Shown piece by piece: positions 1-5,720 of a stretch of 9,751 nucleotides of DNA. Under the pieces are notes generated by a model, which saw nothing but the letters and a program-made list of their open reading frames with translations, did not search any database and had not been told where the DNA came from. The position numbers and the translations under genes are program-made. Within the stretch, counting starts at the first letter, position 1, and each line of letters begins with the position of its first letter. This DNA is from Ignavibacteria bacterium UBA6688 (GTDB lineage: Bacteria > Bacteroidota > Ignavibacteria > UBA10030), in contig DKJQ01000385.1 of the NCBI GenBank assembly GCA_002454845.1, positions 1 through 9,751 of the forward strand. Reading direction: 5' to 3'.

Positions 1-64
1 ATACGCGCTCTCCACCAAACAGAGAAGTCTCCCCCTTGTCTCCGGTCTTCGTATAGATTTTCAT
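1..64 (-). CDS. Cob(I)alamin adenosyltransferase, PduO type (N-terminal fragment, cut by window edge)
   Basis: Only the first 21 codons are present; the gene continues past the left edge. The translation contains KIYTKTGDKGETSLFGG directly after the start Met. This is the signature N-terminus of PduO/MMAB-type ATP:cob(I)alamin adenosyltransferases, where the TGDxGETSLFGG stretch helps bind ATP. The family adenosylates the cobalt of reduced corrinoids to make coenzyme B12 in the cytoplasm. The start is the ATG complementary to 62-64. No Shine-Dalgarno site is visible; the bases just upstream on the coding strand are A-rich. The gene follows the HEGGH membrane-protein gene on the same strand after an 81-bp gap holding a short repeat block, so co-transcription is possible but not shown. 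The family call rests on a short but very characteristic motif. Confidence 0.85.
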   Translation of the reverse strand, partial: MKIYTKTGDKGETSLFGGERV

Positions 65-125
65 TTTGAGTTGATATCGAGTAATTGTTGAATGGATTCC
101 GGCCTGCCGAAAAAGAATAATGATC

Positions 126-152
126 CACGAAGTTCGCGAAGGACACTAAGGA
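126..152. repeat. Short tandem repeat block, period 9 (left copy)
   Basis: On the plus strand three successive 9-mers read CACGAAGTT (126-134), CGCGAAGGA (135-143) and CACTAAGGA (144-152). All share C, purine, C at positions 1-3 and A, G at positions 6-7. The third unit contains the stop codon (TAG, complement of 146-148) of the HEGGH membrane-protein gene. A related block lies on the other side of that gene at 887-912. I recall similar 'cacgaaggacac'-type strings as dispersed intergenic repeats in many environmental genomes, but could not check this here. Confidence 0.6.
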
Positions 153-826
153 TACTCTGGCGCCTCGTCCTTCGGATCCTGATAAAACTTCTGCTTCATC
201 GGCGGGGGGTTGATATAATAGTAGATGGCAAAACCGATCCCCGCCATGATGGAGATGCCCGAGACGAAGATACCGCCAAAATACATCAGGTCTGCAATGG
301 TCTCCGCGGAGCCCATCATATCCCAGGTGCGGAACAGGTTCCACCAGTCGTGTCCCGATTTATGTCCCCCCAGCAATGGCAGAATGCGGTGCGGAGCGTC
401 CCGCATGTAAAGGCTCACATCCATCATATTGATGCCGGTCCAGAACAGGGCAAACGGGCCGACGACCGTCGCCCGCTGTCGGAGGGCAATCACAAACGAG
501 AGGAACGGAAACATGATCTGCCAAAAGGAGCCGCCGAGGATCGACATCGTTCTCCCGAGCCAGAAGAAAAGCATGTGCCCCCCTTCATGCATCGGCAGGA
601 AGATGAACATGCGAATAAACGAGAGTGGGGCGGGCAGCTGCGGTCTTGGGGTAAGATAGATAAACACGTCAAGCGCCTGATACAACATCAACATGCAGAA
701 AAGAAACAGCGCAATCTTCAATCCGAGCGGAATGAGGCGCTCGAGCGGATCGAGGGGCTGCAACGGGAGCTTCACAGCAGGTATGTGTGATCGAACCGGT
801 CTATTTCCGGAAGAAGGTACCGTCAT
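146..826 (-). CDS. Polytopic membrane protein with HEGGH zinc-protease-like motif (M50-like, uncharacterised)
   Basis: This 226-residue protein has about five hydrophobic segments, near residues 35-58, 68-92, 100-116, 120-136 and 180-205. Residues 80-84 are HEGGH, an HExxH zinc-binding motif lying inside a membrane segment and followed by a Gly-rich LGGSFWQ turn, as in site-2-protease-like (M50) intramembrane peptidases. Further along are N133 and D136 (GINMMDVSLY) and GHDWWNLF (158-165), either of which could supply the remaining zinc ligand. The classical M50 DG motif is not evident. The start is the first ATG after an in-frame TGA 9 bases upstream, so the N-terminus is well bounded, although no clear Shine-Dalgarno site precedes it. 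The gene lies downstream of the dipeptidase on the same strand after a 201-bp repeat-rich spacer. The substrate is unknown. The ORF is surely real; the enzymatic role is inferred. Confidence 0.75.
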   Translation of the reverse strand: MTVPSSGNRPVRSHIPAVKLPLQPLDPLERLIPLGLKIALFLFCMLMLYQALDVFIYLTPRPQLPAPLSFIRMFIFLPMHEGGHMLFFWLGRTMSILGGSFWQIMFPFLSFVIALRQRATVVGPFALFWTGINMMDVSLYMRDAPHRILPLLGGHKSGHDWWNLFRTWDMMGSAETIADLMYFGGIFVSGISIMAGIGFAIYYYINPPPMKQKFYQDPKDEAPEYP

Positions 827-886
827 TGTCTTTCAGAGGACCAGCCAATTCGTTCTGTGAAGAACATGGGATATGCTCTTTTCAGC

Positions 887-912
887 CACGGAGACACAGA
901 GGACGCAGAGTA
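887..912. repeat. Short tandem repeat block, period about 9 (right copy)
   Basis: On the plus strand the units are CACGGAGA (887-894, one base short), CACAGAGGA (895-903) and CGCAGAGTA (904-912). They share the C-purine-C start and the internal AG with the block at 126-152, in the same orientation. The block lies in the leader region of the HEGGH membrane-protein gene, about 60 bases upstream of its start. It resembles a dispersed intergenic repeat ('cacagaggacgcagag' type) that I recall from other genomes; its copy number in this genome is unknown. Confidence 0.6.
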
Positions 913-931
913 GGAGAAATTTCAACAATTG

Positions 932-970
932 AACACCAAAGCCCCGCTCATCGCAGGGCTTCGTGTTTTT
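932..970. terminator. Strong stem-loop, probable intrinsic terminator after the dipeptidase gene
   Basis: AACAC (932-936) pairs with GTGTT (963-967), and AAGCCC (939-944) pairs with GGGCTT (956-961). After a C/A mismatch, GC (946-947) pairs with GC (953-954), closing the 5-base loop TCATC. The T run (966-970) follows the stem on the plus strand, yet no plus-strand gene ends here. The only transcript expected to cross it is that of the minus-strand dipeptidase gene, which ends at 1028. Read that way the core stem is followed by a moderately U-rich CUUUGGUGUU stretch. I take it as a terminator that may work in both directions, partly isolating the membrane-protein gene. Confidence 0.5.
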
Positions 971-981
971 CCAGAATACCT

Positions 982-1002
982 CATACTTCATACTCAGTAC
1001 TT
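982..1002. repeat. Period-7 short repeat
   Basis: Three 7-mers follow one another on the plus strand: CATACTT (982-988), CATACTC (989-995) and AGTACTT (996-1002). The third is diverged at its first two bases. A T-rich low-complexity tract (1001-1022) with T8 and T6 runs follows and reaches almost to the dipeptidase stop codon at 1028. No coding function is apparent. Confidence 0.5.
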
Positions 1003-1027
1003 TTTTTTCTTTTTTAATTTTTAATTG

Positions 1028-2407
1028 TTACTTGTTCTTCCAGTACTTCGGCAGCTCATTATAGAAGTGAACGGACGTCCGGATGCCGCCGAAAAAGTTG
1101 TCGAGGTTGATATGCTCGTCCGGAGCGTGGGCGTTTTCATCCGGCAGACCAAAGCCAAGCAGTACCGTATCGAGCCCCAACAGTTTCTTGAACTGGACCA
1201 CGATGGGGATGGATCCCCCTTCCCGCTGGTACAGTGGCTTCTTCCCGAACCCCTTCTCCAGAGCCGCAACCGCAGCCTGCACTCCCGGGCTCTCAATCGG
1301 CGTGATGGCCGGCTCGCCGCCATGCAGGGCGGTGACCTTAACCTGCACGGTTTTTGGAGCGATCTTTTTCATATGGTTCTCGAACAGCTTCGCTATCTTC
1401 GTCGAGTCCTGATCCGGCACGATACGCATCGAGATCTTGGCGAAAGCCTTGGCCGGGAGCACCGTCTTGGCCCCTTCACCGGTATAGCCTCCCCAGATGC
1501 CGTTGCATTCCAATGTGGGGCGTGCCCATAACCGCTCGAGGGTTGTGAATCCCTTCTCCCCATACAATTGCTTCAGGCCGAGCCCCTTGGCGTACTTTTT
1601 GTCGTTCCATGGAAGCTTCTTGAATGCAGACCTCTCGGCTTTGGACAGGGGACGCACGTCATTATAGAATCCCTTCACGGTAATCTTCCCGTTCTTATCG
1701 TGGAGGGAGGCGATCATTTCGGAAAGAGCCTGGATCGGATTGTGCAAGGAGCCGCCGAAGGAGCCGGAGTGGAGATCAGTGTTCGGTCCGGTCACTTCCA
1801 CTTCCATATATGCAAGGCCGCGCAGGCCGTAACAGACAGAGGGAATTCCCTTGGCGAACATCGATGAGTCGGAGATCAGGACAAGGTCTGCCTTGAGCAG
1901 GTCTTTGTGTCCCTTCACAAAATTATCGAGGTTCGCGCTTCCTACTTCCTCCTCCCCCTCGATCAGCATTTTAATATTGACCGGCAATTTCCCCTGGTTC
2001 TTCATGTACGCTTCGATGCTCTTGAAGTGGATGAAGATCTGCCCCTTGTCGTCCGCGGAGCCGCGGGCATAGAGGTTCTCGCCCCGGATGGTCGCCTCGA
2101 ACGGCGGCGAGGTCCAGAGATTCAAGGGATCGACCGGCTGGACATCATAATGGCCGTAGAGCAGCACGGTCGGTTTTCCGGGGGCTCCCATCCATTCACT
2201 ATAGACGATCGGGTGGCCGGGGGTCTCAAAAATTTCCACGTTGTTCATTCCGATGGTCCGCATTTCGGTTGCCACCCACTCGGCACAGCGACGGGTGTCT
2301 GCATTGTGCGAGCTCTGCGAACTGACGCTCGGGATGGCGAGCAACTCTTTCAGTTGTGTGAGGTACCGCTCTTTGCTGGCATCGACGAAGGAGAGAATTT
2401 GTTCCAT
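1028..2407 (-). CDS. M20-family metallopeptidase (carnosinase/PepV-like dipeptidase)
   Basis: This 459-residue cytoplasmic enzyme is predicted to hydrolyse dipeptides with a two-metal centre. The family motifs appear in order. LLYGHYDVQPVDP carries metal ligand H86. ARGSADDKG carries bridging D119. The EGEEEVGS motif carries catalytic E153 and ligand E154. LISD carries D180. TDLHSG carries H213, which in dimeric relatives completes the partner's active site. NAHAPDEH carries H427. All expected ligands are present and the length is normal for carnosinase-like M20 dipeptidases. The frame stays open 57 codons further upstream, but I chose the ATG at 2407: an AGAGGA ribosome site (2416-2421) lies 8 bases before it, and a sigma70-like promoter (2465-2493) lies inside the upstream extension. 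The N-terminus MEQILSFVDASKERYL also fits the family. No signal peptide is seen. The exact substrate cannot be read from sequence. Confidence 0.95.
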   Translation of the reverse strand: MEQILSFVDASKERYLTQLKELLAIPSVSSQSSHNADTRRCAEWVATEMRTIGMNNVEIFETPGHPIVYSEWMGAPGKPTVLLYGHYDVQPVDPLNLWTSPPFEATIRGENLYARGSADDKGQIFIHFKSIEAYMKNQGKLPVNIKMLIEGEEEVGSANLDNFVKGHKDLLKADLVLISDSSMFAKGIPSVCYGLRGLAYMEVEVTGPNTDLHSGSFGGSLHNPIQALSEMIASLHDKNGKITVKGFYNDVRPLSKAERSAFKKLPWNDKKYAKGLGLKQLYGEKGFTTLERLWARPTLECNGIWGGYTGEGAKTVLPAKAFAKISMRIVPDQDSTKIAKLFENHMKKIAPKTVQVKVTALHGGEPAITPIESPGVQAAVAALEKGFGKKPLYQREGGSIPIVVQFKKLLGLDTVLLGFGLPDENAHAPDEHINLDNFFGGIRTSVHFYNELPKYWKNK

Positions 2408-2464
2408 GGTAGGATTCCTCTGAGAGTTTGATTCGGTGATACGAAGCGGGAAAAGAGAGTTAGC

Positions 2465-2493
2465 AATATACCGACCCACCTTCCGAAAGGCAA
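2465..2493 (-). promoter_or_regulatory. Sigma70-type promoter of the dipeptidase gene
   Basis: On the minus strand TTGCCT (complement of 2488-2493) is followed by a 17-base spacer and TATATT (complement of 2465-2470). This matches the -35 and -10 consensus at 4/6 and 5/6 with ideal spacing. Transcription would begin near 2458, leaving a leader of about 50 nt that contains the AGAGGA ribosome site. The arrangement supports the start codon chosen at 2407. Confidence 0.6.
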
Positions 2494-2504
2494 GAATTTT
2501 TGCC
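2489..2504. promoter_or_regulatory. Inverted repeat GGCAA-N6-TTGCC over the dipeptidase -35 element
   Basis: GGCAA (2489-2493) and TTGCC (2500-2504) form a perfect 5-bp inverted repeat with a 6-base spacer. It overlaps the predicted -35 box of the dipeptidase promoter, a position typical of a repressor operator. A second 5-6-5 inverted repeat, TTCCC-N6-GGGAA, follows at 2521-2536, centred 32 bp away. No regulator can be named. Confidence 0.3.
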
Positions 2505-2560
2505 CCTGCGGTCATTATGTTTCCCGGCAATGGGAACGGGAATGCGCAAATGAGGCCGCC

Positions 2561-2589
2561 TTGTTTATGGCACAACAATTGTCTAAATT
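2561..2589 (+). promoter_or_regulatory. Candidate promoter for the hem operon
   Basis: TTGTTT (2561-2566), a 17-base spacer and TAAATT (2584-2589) give a weak -35/-10 pair in an A+T-rich stretch unlike the surrounding coding sequence. The segment TAAATTTTG (2584-2592) also resembles the Bacteroidetes -7 element TAnnTTTG with one extra base. If real, transcription starts near 2597 and the first gene must begin at the TTG at 2613. Confidence 0.3.
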
Positions 2590-2612
2590 TTGAGAAATTC
2601 TACGACGGCCCA

Positions 2613-3443
2613 TTGGAACACGTTATCATTATTGACATTCTGAACATTGCCCTCCCTCTCCTGTATTTCCTTCTGGTTTGGGTGTACGGGAAGGCCTTTT
2701 TTGCCGACATCAGTTGGGCCAAGGAGCTCAAGAGCAAACTCCTTTTCGGCATCATACTGATCCACCTGGTCTATTTGCTGGATCGGACGTTCGTATTCGA
2801 TCACGCTCCGGCCACGACGATCTTTGAGATCCTGACCTTGCTTGCCTTTTCGGTTGCGGTCTCGTACGCCTTCATTGAACGCCTCTCCAGGGCGAAGGAG
2901 ACCGGTTACTTCATACTCAATATTGCCTTCTTTTTTCAGCTCGCCTCATCCCTGTTTATCAAGGATCTTCTCGAGGTTCCCGATGTGCTACGCAACCCGT
3001 TGTTCGCAGCCCACGTGACTTCCGCCCTCCTGGGATACGCCGCTATTACCATATCGGCGGTCTATGGATTTCTCTATTTGATGCTCTATCACGAGATCAA
3101 GGCCAGCAAGTTTGGCGTGATCTACCAGAAACTCCCGAATCTCGAGACGCTGGAGCGGATGAGCTTCATTGCGATCGCCATGGCATTCGGGCTGCTGACA
3201 CTTGCGATCGTCTTTGGCTTTATCTGGCTCCCAAGAGCTTTTGAGGATTTTTCCTACCTGGATCCAAAACTGGTCGGTACTCTCCTGATCTGGGGAATGT
3301 ACGGCATGGGCATCATCGCCAAAAAAAGAGGCGGGTGGACGGGGAGAAGGGTGATGATCCTCTCCGTTTTCGGCTTCGTGTTCACCATCCTCTCGATGAC
3401 AGTCGTCAATATGCTCTTCAGTAAATTTCATAATTTCCATTAG
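2613..3443 (+). CDS. HemX/CcsA-like cytochrome c assembly-type membrane protein
   Basis: This is a polytopic inner-membrane protein of 276 residues if TTG 2613 is the start, with about eight hydrophobic segments. It resembles the HemX/CcsA family by its repeated helices, the HVTSALLGYAAIT helix with a His, the SYLDPKLVGTLLIWGMYG segment and the C-terminal VNMLFSKFHNFH ending. The tryptophan-rich WWD heme-handling motif of true CcsA is largely lost, keeping only the DPK part, so HemX is the better comparison. In Bacillus HemX lies next to hemA and lowers HemA abundance; here too the gene directly precedes hemA (36-bp gap). The start is uncertain. The frame opens at GTG 2436, and an ATG at 2550 has a weak GGGA upstream. 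I prefer TTG 2613 because the protein then begins just before the first helix (EHVIIIDILN) and just after the candidate promoter. No other usable start lies downstream before the first helix. Confidence 0.8.
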   Translation: MEHVIIIDILNIALPLLYFLLVWVYGKAFFADISWAKELKSKLLFGIILIHLVYLLDRTFVFDHAPATTIFEILTLLAFSVAVSYAFIERLSRAKETGYFILNIAFFFQLASSLFIKDLLEVPDVLRNPLFAAHVTSALLGYAAITISAVYGFLYLMLYHEIKASKFGVIYQKLPNLETLERMSFIAIAMAFGLLTLAIVFGFIWLPRAFEDFSYLDPKLVGTLLIWGMYGMGIIAKKRGGWTGRRVMILSVFGFVFTILSMTVVNMLFSKFHNFH

Positions 3444-3479
3444 CGGGTCGGGCCTTCCGGTCGTCGCAAGCGACAAACC

Positions 3480-4763
3480 ATGAATCTCCTCTGTGTCGGC
3501 ATATCGCACCACACGGCTCCGCTGGAAATGCGGGAGCGTCTCTGGTTCTCGGATGACGAGATCCGCGCAACCTTGCCGAAGCTTAAGGAGGCCGGATTTC
3601 TTGAATGTGTCCTGTTCTCCACGTGCAACCGCACCGAGCTCTATATCCTCACTGCCGAGGCCGATTTTCGCGTCGAATTCCTCAAGAGATTCCTGATCGG
3701 ACAGAAATCAGCCCAAGCGCACATCCGGGAGGAGAATCTTTTCTCCTACTTTGCCAGCGGGGCGGCGGAACACCTCTTCCGCGTCGCGTCCGGAATCGAC
3801 TCGATGATCATCGGCGATGTGCAAATTCTGTCGCAGATCAAATCCGGCTTCAACCTTGGCCTGGGGGCGGGAACAGCCGGGTTCTTCATGAACAAATTGT
3901 TCCAATCCGCACTGCACATCGGGAAACGGTCGCGCAGGGAGACCCATATTTCAGAGGGGGCGGTTTCCGTCAGCTATGCCGCGGTCGAACTTGCCCAGAG
4001 GATCTTTGACGGCCTGGGTTCCAAGAATGCACTTGTGATCGGTGCAGGCGACACGGCCCAACTCACCGCCAAGCATCTGCTCTGCAAAGGGATCGGCAAC
4101 CTCTTCATCACCAACCGGACACAGGAACGGGCGGAGTTGCTTGCAAAAATGGTGGGAGGGAAATTCCTTCCCTTCGACCGGTTCACGGAGCGACTCCCGG
4201 AGATCGACATTATCATCGCGTCGGTGAACGCTGACAGGTATATCCTTGAAAAAGCCGACATCGAGCGGATGAACAAGGGGCGGCATGGCAACGCATTGTT
4301 CCTCATCGATATCGGCGTGCCGCGCAACATCGACCCCGGCGTGAAGGACCTGGACAACGTGTTCCTGTACGATCTGGACAGCCTCAACGGCCTCGTGCAT
4401 GAAAATGTCGAGAAGCGGGAGACGGAGATCCCCAGGATCCGGGAGATCATCGGCGAGGAACTCGCCATCATGTTCCATTGGCATTCTTCACTCCAGGCAA
4501 GTCCCACCATCACGGCACTGACTCAGCTCCTCGAACAGATCCGGAAGGAAGAAGTGGAGAAGAACATCCACCGGTTCGCGCCGCAGGATCAGGAACTCAT
4601 CGAGCTCGTCACGCGGCGGATCGTCAACAAGATCCTCCACACCCCGATCGTCAACCTGAAGAACGGTCACGACGAATCCCACAACGACCGCCTGACCAAA
4701 ATCAACATCGTCCGGAAACTCTTCGGGCTGGATGCGCGCAAGGAACGTTCGCATGCCGGCTGA
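3480..4763 (+). CDS. hemA: Glutamyl-tRNA reductase
   Basis: The enzyme reduces glutamyl-tRNA(Glu) with NADPH to glutamate-1-semialdehyde, the committed step of C5-pathway heme synthesis, in the cytoplasm. The 427-residue length is normal. The N-terminal catalytic domain has the GISHHTAPLEMRER motif (7-20) and FSTCNRTELY with catalytic C49. The NADPH-binding domain follows with the VIGAGDTAQLTAKHL fingerprint (186-200). A C-terminal helical dimerisation region ends at LTKINIVRKLFGL. The usual LGEPQILGQ motif is IGDVQILSQ here (111-119), with Glu to Asp and Gly to Ser changes in an otherwise conserved segment. No Shine-Dalgarno site precedes the ATG; a small hairpin (3463-3474) ends 5 bases before it. 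The gene follows the HemX-like gene and overlaps hemC by 11 bp, indicating translational coupling. Confidence 0.97.
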   Translation: MNLLCVGISHHTAPLEMRERLWFSDDEIRATLPKLKEAGFLECVLFSTCNRTELYILTAEADFRVEFLKRFLIGQKSAQAHIREENLFSYFASGAAEHLFRVASGIDSMIIGDVQILSQIKSGFNLGLGAGTAGFFMNKLFQSALHIGKRSRRETHISEGAVSVSYAAVELAQRIFDGLGSKNALVIGAGDTAQLTAKHLLCKGIGNLFITNRTQERAELLAKMVGGKFLPFDRFTERLPEIDIIIASVNADRYILEKADIERMNKGRHGNALFLIDIGVPRNIDPGVKDLDNVFLYDLDSLNGLVHENVEKRETEIPRIREIIGEELAIMFHWHSSLQASPTITALTQLLEQIRKEEVEKNIHRFAPQDQELIELVTRRIVNKILHTPIVNLKNGHDESHNDRLTKINIVRKLFGLDARKERSHAG

Positions 4764-5718
4764 GCGGATCGTCATTGGGACGCGGGGGAGCGAACTGGCA
4801 CTCTGGCAGAGCAGGTTCATTCAATCAAGAATGAAGGAATTGTTCCCGTCGTGCGCTGTTGAGCTGACCGTCATCAAAACGCTCGGCGACAAGATCCTCG
4901 ACTCGCCTCTTTCGAAAATCGGCGACAAGGGGCTCTTCACGAAGGAGATCGAGAAAGCCCTCCTCGACGGCACCGTCGACCTCGCAGTGCACAGCCTGAA
5001 AGACATCCCGACGCTCGTCCCCCGCGGTCTGACCCTCGGCGCAATAACAAAGCGAGAGGATGTGCGGGATGTTTTCATCGCTCATCCGGCCAAACCCCAT
5101 CGGACCCTCGCCGAGGTACCCCCGGGAGGGGCCATTGCCACGGGGAGCCTCCGCAGGAAATGCCAGCTTCTCCATCTCCGTCCGGACCTTCACATTGTCG
5201 ACCTTCGCGGCAATCTTAACACGAGAATGAAGAAATTGGAAGAGTCGTCCTGGGATGGCATGGTGCTCGCGTACGCGGGACTCAAAAGGCTCGGATGGGA
5301 AAAAAGTATGACCGAGGTTCTTTCGTGCGATACGCTTCTTCCCGCTGTCGGACAGGGGGCGCTCGGGATTGAAATACGGCAGGACGACCAACGAGTGAGG
5401 AAGATGGTGCAGAAACTTCACCATCTCCCCACGGCGCAGAGCGTCACGGGTGAGCGCTCCCTGCTCCGCCACCTTGAAGGAGGGTGCCAGGTGCCGATCG
5501 GGACCTTTGGAAGAATTGAAAAGGGGAGATTTCGCCTCGAGGCCCTTGTGGGGAGCCTCGACGGAACGCGCATCGTGCGCGGCCATATTGTCGGCGACCC
5601 TGACCGATCGGAGTCGCTCGGTGTGGAACTTGCGAAACAACTCCTGGAGAGCGGAGCGCGGGAAATTCTCGAAGCCATTCGGTTAACGGGTACGACTATT
5701 CCCCGAGCGGAGGTATAA
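4753..5718 (+). CDS. hemC: Hydroxymethylbilane synthase (porphobilinogen deaminase)
   Basis: The enzyme joins four porphobilinogen molecules into the linear tetrapyrrole hydroxymethylbilane, using a covalently bound dipyrromethane cofactor. The 321-residue protein shows IGTRGSELALWQ at the N-terminus, HSLKDIP (80-86) with catalytic D84, TGSLRRKCQL (130-139), LRGNLNTRMKKL (151-162) and LPAVGQGALGIE (196-207). LEGGCQVPIG (241-250) carries C245, the cofactor-attachment cysteine. All key residues are present. I chose the ATG at 4753 because AAGGA (4740-4744) lies 8 bases before it and the protein then starts MPAERIVIGTRGS; an ATG 21 bases upstream would add an atypical basic tail. The start lies inside the end of hemA, and the stop is 2 bases before hemD. 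Confidence 0.97.
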   Translation: MPAERIVIGTRGSELALWQSRFIQSRMKELFPSCAVELTVIKTLGDKILDSPLSKIGDKGLFTKEIEKALLDGTVDLAVHSLKDIPTLVPRGLTLGAITKREDVRDVFIAHPAKPHRTLAEVPPGGAIATGSLRRKCQLLHLRPDLHIVDLRGNLNTRMKKLEESSWDGMVLAYAGLKRLGWEKSMTEVLSCDTLLPAVGQGALGIEIRQDDQRVRKMVQKLHHLPTAQSVTGERSLLRHLEGGCQVPIGTFGRIEKGRFRLEALVGSLDGTRIVRGHIVGDPDRSESLGVELAKQLLESGAREILEAIRLTGTTIPRAEV

Positions 5719-5720
5719 CG

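Noticed and set aside
92..790. Plus-strand open frame of 232 codons
   Set aside because: It lies antisense to the HEGGH membrane-protein gene. Its translation is strongly charged and low in hydrophobic residues with no recognisable domain, whereas the opposite strand encodes a coherent membrane protein with a metal motif.
852..865. Palindrome GTTCT-GTGA-AGAAC in the leader of the HEGGH membrane-protein gene
   Set aside because: It is perfect but only 5 bp per arm, with no promoter identified around it, so I could not separate it from chance.
126..912. CRISPR array suggested by regular short repeats
   Set aside because: The units are 7-9 bp, directly adjacent with no unique spacers, and no cas gene is present.
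1025..2431. Plus-strand open frames opposite the dipeptidase gene
   Set aside because: They are shadows of the M20 dipeptidase frame, whose every family motif is present on the minus strand.
2436..2612. N-terminal extension of the HemX-like protein and of the dipeptidase through the shared spacer
   Set aside because: Both frames happen to stay open here, but the dipeptidase promoter and ribosome site place its start at 2407, and the HemX-like extension has no family character.
3951..5640. Long minus-strand open frames opposite hemA and hemC
   Set aside because: GC-rich coding sequence produces such antisense frames; the plus-strand products are unambiguous heme enzymes and the antisense translations show no domain.
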